Shown: positions 23,046 through 34,492 of the stretch, piece by piece
Layout of the letters: each line of letters starts with the position of its first letter
How positions within the stretch are numbered: position 1 is the stretch's first letter
Assembly (NCBI GenBank): GCA_021029095.1
Contig: JAJOHG010000096.1
Location: 41,656-105,655, forward strand
DNA length: 64,000 nt
Direction: 5' to 3'
From: Phellopilus nigrolimitatus
Taxonomy: Eukaryota > Basidiomycota > Agaricomycetes > Hymenochaetales > Hymenochaetaceae
Translations under genes and position numbers: made by a program
Notes under the pieces: generated by a model
The model's database searches: none
What the model was told of the DNA's origin: nothing
Seen by the model: only the letters and a program-made list of their open reading frames with translations

Positions 23046-23505
23046 TAATCTATAATGAAATCTTGTTTGTTCGATATTTTGTCCCTGAAGGAAATTCTTG
23101 TTTTGGCCCGACGGCGCCATACTGAGTATTTACATGTATGCAATACACATCCTGGATGTTCCTCGGCCGAGTCGAGGCAACATTGCGTACTACGTAAAGG
23201 CAAAATTCAACAAACCGGAAAGGTCCGATCTACTTTTCTACGTATGTAAATAAAGTCCGGATGACCACTTCGCATTAGTAGCCGGTCAGTCGAACGACGC
23301 GCCGATCGCTTTATCGAGATGCCGTGATGATTGTTGTAGCCAATCAATTACTTCTCACTTATGTAGCTAACTTGAACCGAAATTTCTCCTCAAGTAGATT
23401 ACTAGATCCCGCCATTTGCTTATTTCACTCTCCTTGCCCATGCTTCTGTTTTGATACACTTTCACTACGCCAACTTCAAGACTGCTGAGATTCGGGCGCA
23501 CATGG
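22836..23505. other. Downstream region of small peptide copy 2
   Basis: The first ~210 bases belong to the duplicated unit. The remainder up to the DUF5695-like gene stop is AT-rich with no recognised gene. Confidence 0.5.
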
Positions 23506-26500
23506 CTACCGAACAAAAGTTACGTTCGCTGTGCCTGATGCAAAGGGTACCACCCACGCGCCAGCATCAACCTCCAAACTCGTCGATGGATGCACGCTCA
23601 TAGCAGAGGAAGTTGTCTGCTTCACAACCACGCGTGCGCGAGGTGCGGGGGCCGCGTCTGCGACACCGGGCGGTGCAGGCAGGATCGTGAGCTCGACCGC
23701 TCCCGTCTGCGGATTAAAAGCGAATGCAGAGAATGCGCCCGCGTCGAGTTCGAAGAGCGTGCCGATAGACGCAACAAACACGCGGCGCCGAACGGAATCG
23801 AGTGTCTGGACCTGCACGTGCGAGCTCGACTGCGAGGACACGGTCCCGCCGAACGCCTGCCACCCGAACGTTGGGTGGTCGATGAGGTACGTGCCGGCAT
23901 TGAGAGCGTGTCCGACGAAGTTCGGACCGTAGTCGCCAGAGTAGGCATCCCACGCGAGTGTGTCAGCGAAGGAGTGGAAGGAGGCGGAGGCGAAGCCGCC
24001 TTCGTCGATGTTGCTGAGGGGTCCGGAGAGCCCTCCGAAGGCGACGCGCAAAAGGTAGAGATCATCTGGGTCAGATTCGAATTGAGACATGAGAGGCAGC
24101 GCGTTCAGACCGCTGCCGTAATGGTGAATCTGTCGCTCAATACGTTGGAGCTTGCCGCCGTAGACATTGTCCCTGCAGCGCGTTAGCCCGATAGCACTTT
24201 GAAACTGCCAGGTCAAACTCACCAGTATCGTCTCGCATTTCCGTTGTATCCCCAATGGGGGACCGTTGGCTGGTATGCTATTATAGAATTGATAACGTTG
24301 GTAGCAGTCGTTGTGTCGTTGAAATACTTGCTCCACGCATAGACTCCCTCCTGGCCAGTTGAATCCCAGGCCATTTCAGAGCCAAAGCTGGCGACACAGA
24401 AGATGGATCGGAGCTTGAGCTGAATGAAACCTGCGAAAGGCTTACGGATAGGGAGTGGCCGCCCATATGGTCTGCCTTTCTTTCATCCTACTTTCCATTG
24501 CGGTCGCATTCGCCAACAACCCTTCCCTCGTCAAGTCACCCAACAAGTACAGCAAGACAGTCTCCTCCATGAGACCGTCATCTGCATATCCTACACTCCC
24601 ATTTGTCATCGCCAACATAGTCTGAAAGGCTTGGTTGAGGAACCAGTCCCACGCCTTTGCCATGGGTATGTCAGGGTAATTCCGCGCGACGCGATACATA
24701 GCCCAATACGCTGCAGTGACGTGCACGTAATCGTAAGCGCGATCAGTCGCGAAGGACTCGGACTCATTCCAGGACCACCAATCACCCCAGTCGATAGACG
24801 ATGGGTATTCGTAGTCAGGGACCAGGGAAGGTTCATAGAAGTAAACAGACTTCAGAGCAAAGGAAAACAAACCAATCAGAAATAGAAGTTAGAATAAGTC
24901 ATAGATGGAGCACCTTCTTAACGCTGTACGCTGTTGACCCTGGGAGCATCAGTCACAACATGTTCATTCCTAAGGCTCATATCGAAAACGCCTACCAGCA
25001 GAATCCTGTACGGATCCCCATAATGTGGTATTCACGAACTTCTCCACCTTGGCCACCTCCGAAGCACTCGGCTGCACATACTGTTTCATTGCTGCGGCAA
25101 GCCAAGAGCCCGCACCTGCCTCGTCGCTCAGTCCAGGAATCCATGCTCGAGGGTCGTCTCGCACCGGGGCATTCACCTCCCTATCGTAGGTAATAACCGA
25201 AGGTGAACGAGCGAATGAATCCGACGAATTGTCAAACCACTGATTAGTGGTAAGGAAGTTCCCAAGATTGCTGATGACCTGCGAAGCGGGCCTCGTAGTA
25301 TAGTAGTGCACAGTCTGCTCTGTCTCGTCGGTGTACGTGATGGTGAGTCGCGAGCGACCCCACGCCTTCGGCATGATGTCGTACCCAACCCAGGAGGTAT
25401 TCTGTGAATCAGAATTCGCTGTCCAGGATAGCGCCCCAACAGGGCTGACAGACAACGATTGCACGGAAGACGAGTAGCTAAGGAAGAGCTTGCCGACCTG
25501 GTCTTGTGGCAAGATATATCCAGGGATGCCGACGGCGACGGGCCTGCGTAGCTCAAGCAACGTATCTTCAATGCCCCGGATGGACGGCGCGACGTCGAAT
25601 TGGAGACCGTACGTGCGCGTCTCGCCCGGTTGTAGAGTAGCGGACGTAGCGTTGTTCCAGGGTACGACGGAGCTCCATTCATTTTGGGCGTACGCTAGGG
25701 TATGGAACTGCCACTCGTAGAGACCTTCGAAAGTCTGCGATTGGTAGAAGGGATCGGCGGATGTATCCTCCGGGAGGAATCGCCACCCCTCGAAAGGAGA
25801 TTTCCCGACAGGCGTGATAACCAGAGGCGGTTTGACACCAAGAAGGGGAGTCACTTGAACATAACCAGCATCGACGCCAATGTAAGGGTCGAAAAGGCTG
25901 CAATTTTGATTAACGTCTGCAGCTGTCCTATCTGTAAATATCTGAGAGAATATTTAAATTAGGACCAGATCTCAAAGGCACAAACTTTGCTTGCATTATT
26001 GAACTCGAGTGGCATACCAAGAGATCCTATTTCGACTGCGCTTGACTGGGCATTTGTAACATTGAACAGAAGTTGTAGATGTCCATCACTGAGTGCCCAC
26101 AGACGAGTAACGTTAAGCAAAGATCCAGATGGGAGAGTTGGCGAAAGATCCGCTGCAGCAAGTGTGCTACCAGACACAGATAAAGTGTTCACTTTCTCCC
26201 TAGCTTGCGAAGAATCGCTGCTGACCCAAGCGGACGATCCCACTAGTCGCGCCCGAAAAGTGACATCCCCCAAATGATACTGCCCGTCAGAGTCGCGTTT
26301 GCTCATGACATCGTATGGGATAAAGTCAAAGGAGCCTGACTCCCCGTTCGGCCGTAACGAGTACGCCGTCTGGGAGTCCTTGACGATGCTGAGCGACAGC
26401 GATGGTGTGGCAAAAGTTATGAAGCCATCAGACAGACCCAAAGTATGATTCGCAGAACTGACAACAGTAGCCATTAAGCATACAATACAAGCCACACAAG

Positions 26501-26528
26501 GCCAGTAAAAGGTGATTTTCCGAGCCAT
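23506..26528 (-). CDS. Secreted DUF5695-type six-hairpin glycosidase-like protein
   Basis: Six exons on the minus strand: 26528-25986, 25941-24996, 24939-24914, 24849-24446, 24387-24223 and 24172-23506, all in phase, 916 residues. The start gives a secretory signal (MARKITFYWPCVACIVCLM ... VVSSA); an upstream in-frame ATG at 26552 would bury it. Recognisable segments are VEIGSLGMPLEFNNAS, DPYIGVDAGYVQVTPLLG, FEGLYEWQFHTLAYAQNEW, SIDWGDWWSWNESE, FGSEMAWDSTGQEGVYAW and YGGKLQRIERQIHHYGSGLN. These match my memory of fungal DUF5695 proteins, thought to be (alpha/alpha)6 glycoside hydrolases. Substrate is unknown. Multiple N-x-S/T sites fit a secreted glycoprotein. The gene diverges from VIP1 over 334 bp. 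Confidence 0.88.
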
Positions 26529-26862
26529 ATTGCGGTTGTCAGGACACACCAAATGATGTTTGTACGAGGTTCATGGCAAGTTTTATATCTTCCATTGTAG
26601 GGATCGCGGGCCGCTAGGTGTTTAGCTGCATACGCCATCTGACGGGGAGGCACATGCTGGCAGTATCTGTCTTCGGGAGCTTGTGCTTCGGTCTACGTAG
26701 CACGGTGGCAGTCGGAAGCGGCGCTTAAAAGCGAAAGCGCCGAAGAGCCGCGGCGCCGATCCCAAGGTTACCACTTTGGGGTGTGATGATTTCATGCGGC
26801 ATGAGCCTTGAGGCCTTGAGGAGCAAACTTGACCACCGACGACGACACGACCGGCTGCCATT
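26529..26862. promoter_or_regulatory. Shared divergent promoter region, DUF5695-like gene / VIP1
   Basis: 334 bases between divergent start codons. No specific binding site is assigned. Confidence 0.5.
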
Positions 26863-29800
26863 ATGGACCACAGCGCCGAGCGCCAGACGCGGATAATGTC
26901 TGTGCTAACTGGCGCTCACAGTCTGCGGTCTCAGCGGTCGAGCTCCGTGTTTACTAACAGGTCTCTGTCGCCCTCTCCTTCCGGTTCAGACACAAATCTT
27001 TCCGGCATTGCTGCATCCGTCACAAACCGAATAATTTTGGGAGTGTGCGCTATGGACGTCAAGGCTCGCTCAAAGGCTATGCGAGAAATCCTTACCCGTA
27101 TCGTAGAAAGGACGCGTGACACTGTAGAGGTCAAGATGTTTGGTGATAAGGTCATTTTAGATGAAGGTGCGTCTCTTCTCAATTTACCTGCTCTCCGCAA
27201 ATTGTATTGATAGCATATTGGAGATGTGAAGAACTGGCCACGCTGTGATGTGCTTATCTCGTTCTTCTCTACCGACTTTCCCTTAAATAAGGCCGTTCAA
27301 TACGTTAAGCTCCGCAAACCGCTCTGCATAAACAATTTACCAATGCAAGCTTTACTATGGGATCGTAGGCTCGTCGGCGCCGTACTCGACCACCTCAAAG
27401 TTCCCATGCCAAAAAGGCTTGAGGTCTCTCGTGATGGAGGTCCAAAGGTTGAGGAGGAGCTGCAGACCATTATGGAGGATAAACTAGGGTTGAAACTCGG
27501 CGGGTTGGCCGTCTGTCCGGAAGTCCGTCTCAGAGACGATGGTGACGCTATTATTGTCGATGACAAAGTTATGGAGAAGCCGTTTGTAGAGAAGCCGGTT
27601 AGTGGCGAGGATCACAACGTCTATATCTATTTCCGCGGCGGAGGAGGGCGTCGCTTATTCAGAAAGGTGAGTATATGCACTTTTCAAGCATCAGGGGTAC
27701 TAAAATTACGTCTCAAAATTACTAGGTTGGGAACAAGTCAAGTGAACTGGACCCAAATCTCAACCACCCACGCACGGATGGTTCGTATATCTATGAGCAG
27801 TTCATCGACGTCGACAATTCCGAGGACATCAAGGTATACACGGTCGGTCCCGAGTATACGCACGCTGAGACACGCAAGTCCCCGGTCGTTGACGGTGTCG
27901 TGCGGCGGAACACGGATGGGAAGGAGATCCGCTTTATAACTCGCCTCAGCGATGAAGAGAAATTATGGGCGGCGCGCATCTGCGAGGGTTTCGAACAAAA
28001 AGTCTGCGGATTCGACATGCTCCGTTGTGGCGACGGCGCACAGAGCCAGATCATCGACGTCAATGGTTGGAGCTTCGTCAAAGGCAACGATCAATACTAC
28101 GACAGGGCGGCAGAGATTCTCTCGGGAATATGTCTCCAGTTTCGCTCGTCTCCGGAGCGCATCCTCCCTGAACCTATTGTCCAAGGTGAATCCTCGACGT
28201 GGCTACTGAAGGCAAACGTCACCGTCTTCAGGCACGCAGATCGCACGCCGAAACAAAAGCTCAAGTTCAACTTTCCCATCGGGGAGGCCTGGACTCAGCC
28301 TTTCGTACGACTCCTCAAAGGCGAGCGCGAAGAGATTATATTGCGAGAGTCGACGCAACTCAGTTGGATCGCGACGGCTGTGGAGGAGGCGAAGGGCTTG
28401 GGCGCTGACGGCGAAGATCTTGCGAAGCTGACGCTTCTGAACAATGCGCTTTTTAGCAAGATCGATCTTCCTGGCACAAAGGCTCAGTTGAAGCCTGTGT
28501 ACTCGAAGAGACACCCTGGAGAATTAGAATGTTGACGAAGCTAACACTTGTGTTCAAATGGGGCGGAGAGGTATGTTTATTATTGGCTACGCGTCTTGTT
28601 GCAGGTCAACTAACAATATTCAGTTTACTCATGCGGCTCGATACCAATCCCGCGACCTTGGAGAAAACATGAAAAAAGATATATCTATTATGAATAAGGA
28701 AGTGCTGAACAACGTCAGGATTTACACGTCCTCGGAACGACGAGTTGCCACTTCGGCGGAGATATTCGCCGCGGCGTTGCTCGAGGGCACGCACAATAGC
28801 GTATCGACTGCGTCGACCCCGCCTTCGCGCTCGAGTCGCACATCGCATGACGGTTGGGAACGGCGTAGCAATCACTCTTCGCATTCCGCATCGAACTCTG
28901 TACCCCTTATCGTGCGCAAGGATTTGCTGGACGACTCCAACGCGGCGAAAGACTTGATGGACGACGTGAAGAAGCGGTTGAAAATTTTGCTCCGCCCAGG
29001 TGAGCCAGAGAAGAGGCCGGACTTGACGTGGCCGAAGAGCATGAAGAAGGAGCCAGTAGAAGTTGTCAAGGTAAGTTGTCCGTAAAATACACTGAGACCG
29101 AGCACTGATTCTTCATTTCTCGCTCATCGTTTGCAGGAAGTTATTGAACTCCTAAGTTCATTCCGCGACATCATGAAGCACAACTTCGACTCTTTGGATG
29201 TCGATAAGATACAAGAAAGATGGTAAGCGAGCCTCGCAAAGGCAACTGTAACATTACTGACATTGTCGCGGAAGGTGTTGCGGTGATGAGCCCTGGTTAT
29301 TCCGCGAGCGATGGGAGAAGCTCTTCGAAGATTTTTGTAATGTCAAGCAAGAGAAGTTCGACCCATCTCGAGTTAGTCCCGTCTCGCATGTCTTCAATCG
29401 GCATGGCAGTGTTAACTGATTTTTTTTAAAACTAGGTCTCGGAACTTTACGACACGATAAAATACTGCGCTCTGCATCACCGCACGTTTCTCTTCTCGAT
29501 CTTTTCAGAGCACGGTGTAGGTGAGGACCCGCCGTTCGCAAAACCAAAACAACAGGACAGGAAATTGCACGAATTGTACGGACGGGCGAAGGCGCTCTTC
29601 GACCTAGTAGCTCCGCAGGAGTATGGTATTGAGCCCGCCGAGAAGTCAGTTTAACCGTGCCTTGGTCTTTCCACAATCCCGAAATTGACATCTATTCTGT
29701 GTTTTAGGGAGGAAATCGGTGTCCTAACATCCCTGCCTTTGCTTCGCAAGGTAGTTGAAGACCTCGAAGAGGCGCGCAACAGCGGAGAGAGTGCTTTACG

Positions 29801-30344
29801 CCTCTACTTCACAAAGGAGAGCCACATTCATACGCTTGTCAACCTCGTTTTATACTCGGGTCTGCCGATTGCAAATAGGCGGATCCCCGAACTCGATTAT
29901 TGTGTACGTTGTGCAGTTGAAACCTGCTTGAACTGTCGTTAAACGTTGTTTATATTTTTACAGTCACACATAGTGTATGTTCCTGATGATTCGTTCTCAT
30001 AAGCTTTTGATCTAAACTAAAATCATGTTTAGTTTCGAGCTGTATGAGCGGAATGGAGGCCGGGAGAAGTCCGATAAGGAATACTCCATCAAGCTTTCGC
30101 TGAGCGAAGGTGCACACTCTTCCAACGTACTCGACTCCGCTTTGGATGCGAGGCATTCGCTGAACGTGCAGCCACGGAGGTAAAAGTGGCACTTGGTTTC
30201 AGTAAACACCCGTGCTGATTAAATATCGCTAGGAAACTCACCCAGCACCTGCCGTACAGTTTGGTCATTGACAAGTTGTCCAAGCATTTCCATAGACATT
30301 TCGACGTGAGCAACGGAAGCTCGTTGTTTGAGGACTCCAGTTGA
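26863..30344 (+). CDS. VIP1: Inositol hexakisphosphate/diphosphoinositol-pentakisphosphate kinase (PPIP5K, Vip1/Asp1), one frame break
   Basis: Eleven exons: 26863-27166, 27224-27666, 27726-28570, 28624-29070, 29137-29222, 29275-29371, 29436-29644, 29708-29903, 29964-29974 (11-nt microexon), 30033-30179 and 30233-30344. The N-terminal half is the ATP-grasp kinase: [82 protein letters not shown] and [13 protein letters not shown]. The C-terminal half is the histidine-acid-phosphatase domain, with the signature [10 protein letters not shown] (RHxxRxP) and the late SHI-VFELYER His. These enzymes make and turn over 1-type inositol pyrophosphates, which signal phosphate status and affect polarity. 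Near 28529 one base is missing (GAATG for GAAATG): the frame otherwise ends just before [13 protein letters not shown]. Adding one base makes the whole model divisible by three (965 residues). Confidence 0.93.
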
Positions 30345-30800
30345 CTTGATCTTCTGACGGTTATAGGAAGAAGATACAGGGTCTGAGACTGCTGTTGGGC
30401 TAGGGAGTGTTGGTAACGGAAGCAGCAGCGAGGGGCCTTGACTTCCCAACACTGTCGGGTCCTGGCACTAGTCTCAGTCGAGTTTCCTTTCACGATCTAA
30501 CGACAATAACTTTCTATCTTTAGATTCAATTGTTTCGGTTGTTGCATACCACGTCTTGGTCACCACTATCATTTATTTTATTGCAATCACACGAAGTAGA
30601 GAATATGTTATAGCAGGGCTAGTCATACACGGATGTAAAGTACAGGTAGTATATAATCTAGATATTGTATCAGCGGTTTGGGGACGTGTTAGCGATGACA
30701 GTGAGCCGTAAGAGAATTTCACGAAAAAGATAGCAAAATATCCAGACCAGCGGTGTCGACAACAAAAACCAAGTGAAAGAAAACGAGCAGTCCATCCTGA
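30345..30800. other. Convergent intergenic region VIP1 / GCP3
   Basis: 456 bases of 3' UTR sequence between convergent genes. Nothing else was recognised. Confidence 0.55.
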
Positions 30801-33800
30801 TTATGATGTCTTAGGCGTCCCCTCCTTGTCGCGCCTAGTCTTATAGAAGTCTGAAAATGACAACCGAATGCCAAGGTACTTGCAATCGAGGTCGGGGTGC
30901 GCGGCGAGCACAAGAACTAGCGCTTGCACCTTCTCCGAAAATGTCGATCCGTACTCGCGCGTGCGTTGCAGGATGCGCGGCAGTGCCTCCCTGGCAACGG
31001 CTTGTTCGCGCTCTGATCTCGGATCGGTATAGAGGCCCTAAATTAAAAGGAAACACAAAAACCGACTAAGACACAAGGACATCGGCAAAATGAAAAACAA
31101 CGTACTCTTCCCTGATCTCTTTTCTGGCTTTCCTGCCGCGCGCTTTCTGCCAATGTGTAGTTGTAGAAATCATCCTGTTTTTGTCACAACATTGACATAT
31201 AAAGTCAATATAGGCATGGCATAGAATTTTTATAAGCAGGGCTCACCATTGCAATCCGGAACTGCAAAATGATCTCAAACAACTCGCGGATCTGACGAAG
31301 GAGGTTTTCCTGATGCAGATCAGTTGAGAAAAGGGCATAGGTTTCGTATTCGGCGAGTCCTTACCTCTTTGCCTGATTTAGGGTACCAAAGGAGTATTTT
31401 CTTATCGATTGCGTCGACATAGCTGCGGTGAGCGGCGATGAGCGCATCGAGACCACCCTCCTTTTTATGAATGAACTCCATGAGCTTCTTCCACTGACAT
31501 TCGATCACTTCGAGGTGGCAATAGGCCTGCACCTGCCGCAGGAAGTGAACCATTTCGGCCAGAGCGAGTCTAATTTGATGCCACTCGATGTCCAATTCTG
31601 CAGAAGGATAAAGATGAACGAATGCTCAAGACTTTCAGGTGTTACTGACCATGTATACGAAGGAAGGTCCTAGATCCTCCGGCGACGCGCATCCACCCGG
31701 TTGTCAACGCACCTTCAACACGCTTCATCTTCCACAGATGACTGAACACCCTGAGGTACTTGATCATGGTATCGGAATCGAGCACTGTGTCGATCGGCGC
31801 GTCGACCTTGTATTCGAGCGTGAACACGTCCCACCCGATTTCCCCATGTGTATACTCGAGCATGCGGGCGTCGAGCCGACGTAAAACGTCCTGCGGGTCA
31901 TTCTGAGCGTTCGTCGATCGAATGGCTTCCTCGAGCTTCGCAGTTAGATTGTGTCTGTACAGCGTGTTTGCGGGCCGAGATAAATGAGGACTGTAAGGAA
32001 GACGATGATTTAGCCACAGATCACGAAAGATATCCTGTAATTAGATCCCAACCCGAGCGAGTCCATCAGCGAGTCTGCGAAATCGCCGTGCCCAAGGAAC
32101 ATATAATTCTTGAGCGCTTTCATGTGCACTAAAAGCCCAAACTTTTCGAAGAAGACGTCAAAGAGCCTTTGGCTAGCAATGGAGTAGGCGGTGTCAATCG
32201 AATGTTCAAGTCCTGCGATATCGCTATATTGAAGGGCTATCTGTCACATTAGCTCGGCAACATGTCTGCAATTACGGTGCACTTACTTCCGCCTGTCTTG
32301 TCCAGCTTTTTGCGCGTTGCCACCCAATCACTATCATGGCAACTGTATCTGATGAAGTTCAGGCTTTTTCCTGTTGAGAATATCTTCAGAGGATCAGCGA
32401 CAGATAAAAGCTCAACAATATACTTGTGCGCTTACCTTTCTGCCGAAATCTTCTCCTACGAATGCGGGAAGCATTTCTTCACGAAAGACATACTTGCTCT
32501 CCCAGAGTCGAAGCCCTCCCTGATATTCACGCGAAAGATCGTCGTTGTCAACTCCGGAGAAACCTTCGTCTGTTGAAAATGCTCCATTCTGTTGAAGCCC
32601 GGGCTGTTGAATGTATTGAACATGCGCTAAGCCGGGATCGAGGTGGACGAAAAACTCGGAGAAAGGATCAGTAGAGCTCTCCTGAGAACAGCCATTTGTG
32701 GAGCATAGAGAAGAATGGCTTTGATACCTAAACGACGCGGGCGATTAGGATCGATTCGACCTAAGGAGCAAAATAGACAAACCTCTTCTAGCAATTCATC
32801 GGTCACCTTCCGGACGAAAGGATCACCATTTTCTGTATAGCTATGTATGAGGTTCACAAGCGCGCCACCGCTGACGTCCCGACAGCCCTCGACGCACACG
32901 CTCATCATACGCAGACGGAGCCTCCAGTCGTCAATCCACACCTCGAGTCGCTTCAATGTCAAACCTGTCTCCTCCTCCACTGCTTTCGCCTCTGCGCTCC
33001 CGTCGTTGTTCCTCGATACATGCATCTGAGATTCTAGTACTGCTATGAGTCGGTAATATTCTGTCAGCTGGGATTCAAGGTAGTGACATAAACTCTGCTC
33101 GATCATCCCAACGCCGGGTCTGCCTTCTCGGTCGCGGACGAATGTCGCTACACGGCTGTACAGATGGCCAAGCTCCGCCAATCTGTGAATAAGAGTGCGA
33201 TTGGGGGGTGAAATGATATAATGCTAAGGAAGAGATAAGTCGTACAAAGGTACCTGGAGCAAAAACCAACTTACAGGATCATCGGCAAAGACTAGTTTGG
33301 ACTCCGATACCTCATCCTCCACTTCGACGAGTTTCACGTATTTTCCGGAGATGCCTTGTAAGATGTAAAGTGCATCTCGCAGCAGTGCGTCCTCTGGTAA
33401 ATGAGGTTGGCCTGTATGACGTGTGCCATAATGAGCAAGTCTTCATATTCTTCATTGTGGGATAATCCTACCTATCTTCGCCCGGTATTTGCGAAGGATC
33501 TCAGCCTTTGATTTGCCCACTGGTTTCTTCGCACTCGTGGTTTCACCATTTACGGGTAACGATTGTGGAGGGGGCTTCAGTGACCGAGGGGGCGCCAATG
33601 TGGGGAGGAATGCGGGAGTGGTGCTTGTCGAAGGGGCCGAAGAAGCTAAAGAATGCAAGAATTGAACTGATGCATGCTTCCTGGACAAGACGGGCTTAGA
33701 CAAGATGAGCAAACTCATTCTCGCATTAGGTGTTTCCGGAGATCACCTGCTCTAGAAGCCTTGAAAGCAGGTTGGTGAAGCGGAGCGTGGACGCGGTTGA

Positions 33801-34125
33801 CTGCGAATTCTGGGAGACTGCGCAGGTCTGTTATATCTTCTGCAAAGGGAATTTGAGCTTTAGTGCTCACGATGTCGCTTCACAAGGTCTGTTAAATGTG
33901 CTATATCTGGCTCTCGATTATGGCCGATGCGACTGCACATTGTGCATAAGTTGAGTCAGGCAAGCGCGATCGAGTCCAGCGAGCATGGCCTTGAACGTAC
34001 CTTGACAGCACATCCTGACATTGAGCGATGAGCTCATCTCTGAGTTTTTGGCTGTGTCTGCTTTCTGGGACGATATTTTGCACAAGCTGCACGAGCGTGT
34101 TCAGGCTTGTAGGTGGGGGCGGCAT
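30801..34125 (-). CDS. SPC98: Gamma-tubulin complex component 3 (GCP3/Spc98/Alp6), one frame break
   Basis: Fourteen exons on the minus strand, from MPPPPTSLNTLVQLVQNIV at 34125 to a TAA at 30803. Family text in order: RFTNLLSRLLEQ; LLRDALYILQGISGKYVKL; IISPPNRTLIHRLAELGHLY; VATFVRDREGRPGVGMIEQS; ESQLTEYYRLIAVLESQM; RLRMMSVCVEGCRDVSGGAL; GDPFVRKVTDELLEEVSKPF; KSLNFIRYSCHDSDW; LKNYMFLGHGDFADSLMDSL; LEYKVDAPIDTVLD; YLRVFSHLWKMKRVE. The grip motifs mark it as GCP3 rather than GCP2. It nucleates microtubules at the spindle pole body as part of the gamma-tubulin small complex. Near 32671-32677 one extra base (CTCTACTG for CTCACTG) breaks GEL-TDPFSEFFV. All other exon junctions are in phase. Two ACGCGT elements lie just upstream of the start. 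Confidence 0.94.
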
Positions 34126-34492
34126 GACCGAAGGTGAGGAACGCGTCGTCGCGTCGCGTCAACGACGCGTCTTCCCAGGCTCTCAACTGAGACATCAAAC
34201 AACAATCTCCCAACCGATTCTCAATGTAGATACGCTCTAATACAGTGTTCGTACAGCTTGAAACTATTTATGTCATTATGTATGCTTGGGTTTGTAACAA
34301 AAAATTGTCGTTCGAAAGCGACGTCAAAGATGAAGATTGCTTTCGTTGAGTTCATTGGTCGTTGAGTTCATTGGGTGATTGGTGATTGGTGATTGAAGCG
34401 AGCAAATGCCAGCCTTGACGTCCGCGAAAGCGCAAACAAGTGGATATAAAGGAAAAAGAGTAATGCAAGAGAAAAAGAGAGGGCGCATAAAT
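34126..34492. promoter_or_regulatory. GCP3 promoter region with two ACGCGT (MCB-like) elements
   Basis: ACGCGT occurs at 34141-34146 and 34165-34170, 16-45 bases upstream of the GCP3 start codon. ACGCGT is the core of the MluI cell-cycle box bound by MBF in ascomycete yeasts. The intervening sequence is CGTCG-rich, so chance or low complexity is possible. The distal part holds the 3' end of the neighbouring gene and a short GTGATTG repeat near 34374-34393. Confidence 0.45.

Noticed and set aside
24914..24996. Apparent frame break in the DUF5695-like gene before SVYFYEP
   Set aside because: A small 26-nt exon (24939-24914) with good splice sites restores the frame as DSAG-STAYSVKK-SVYFYE.
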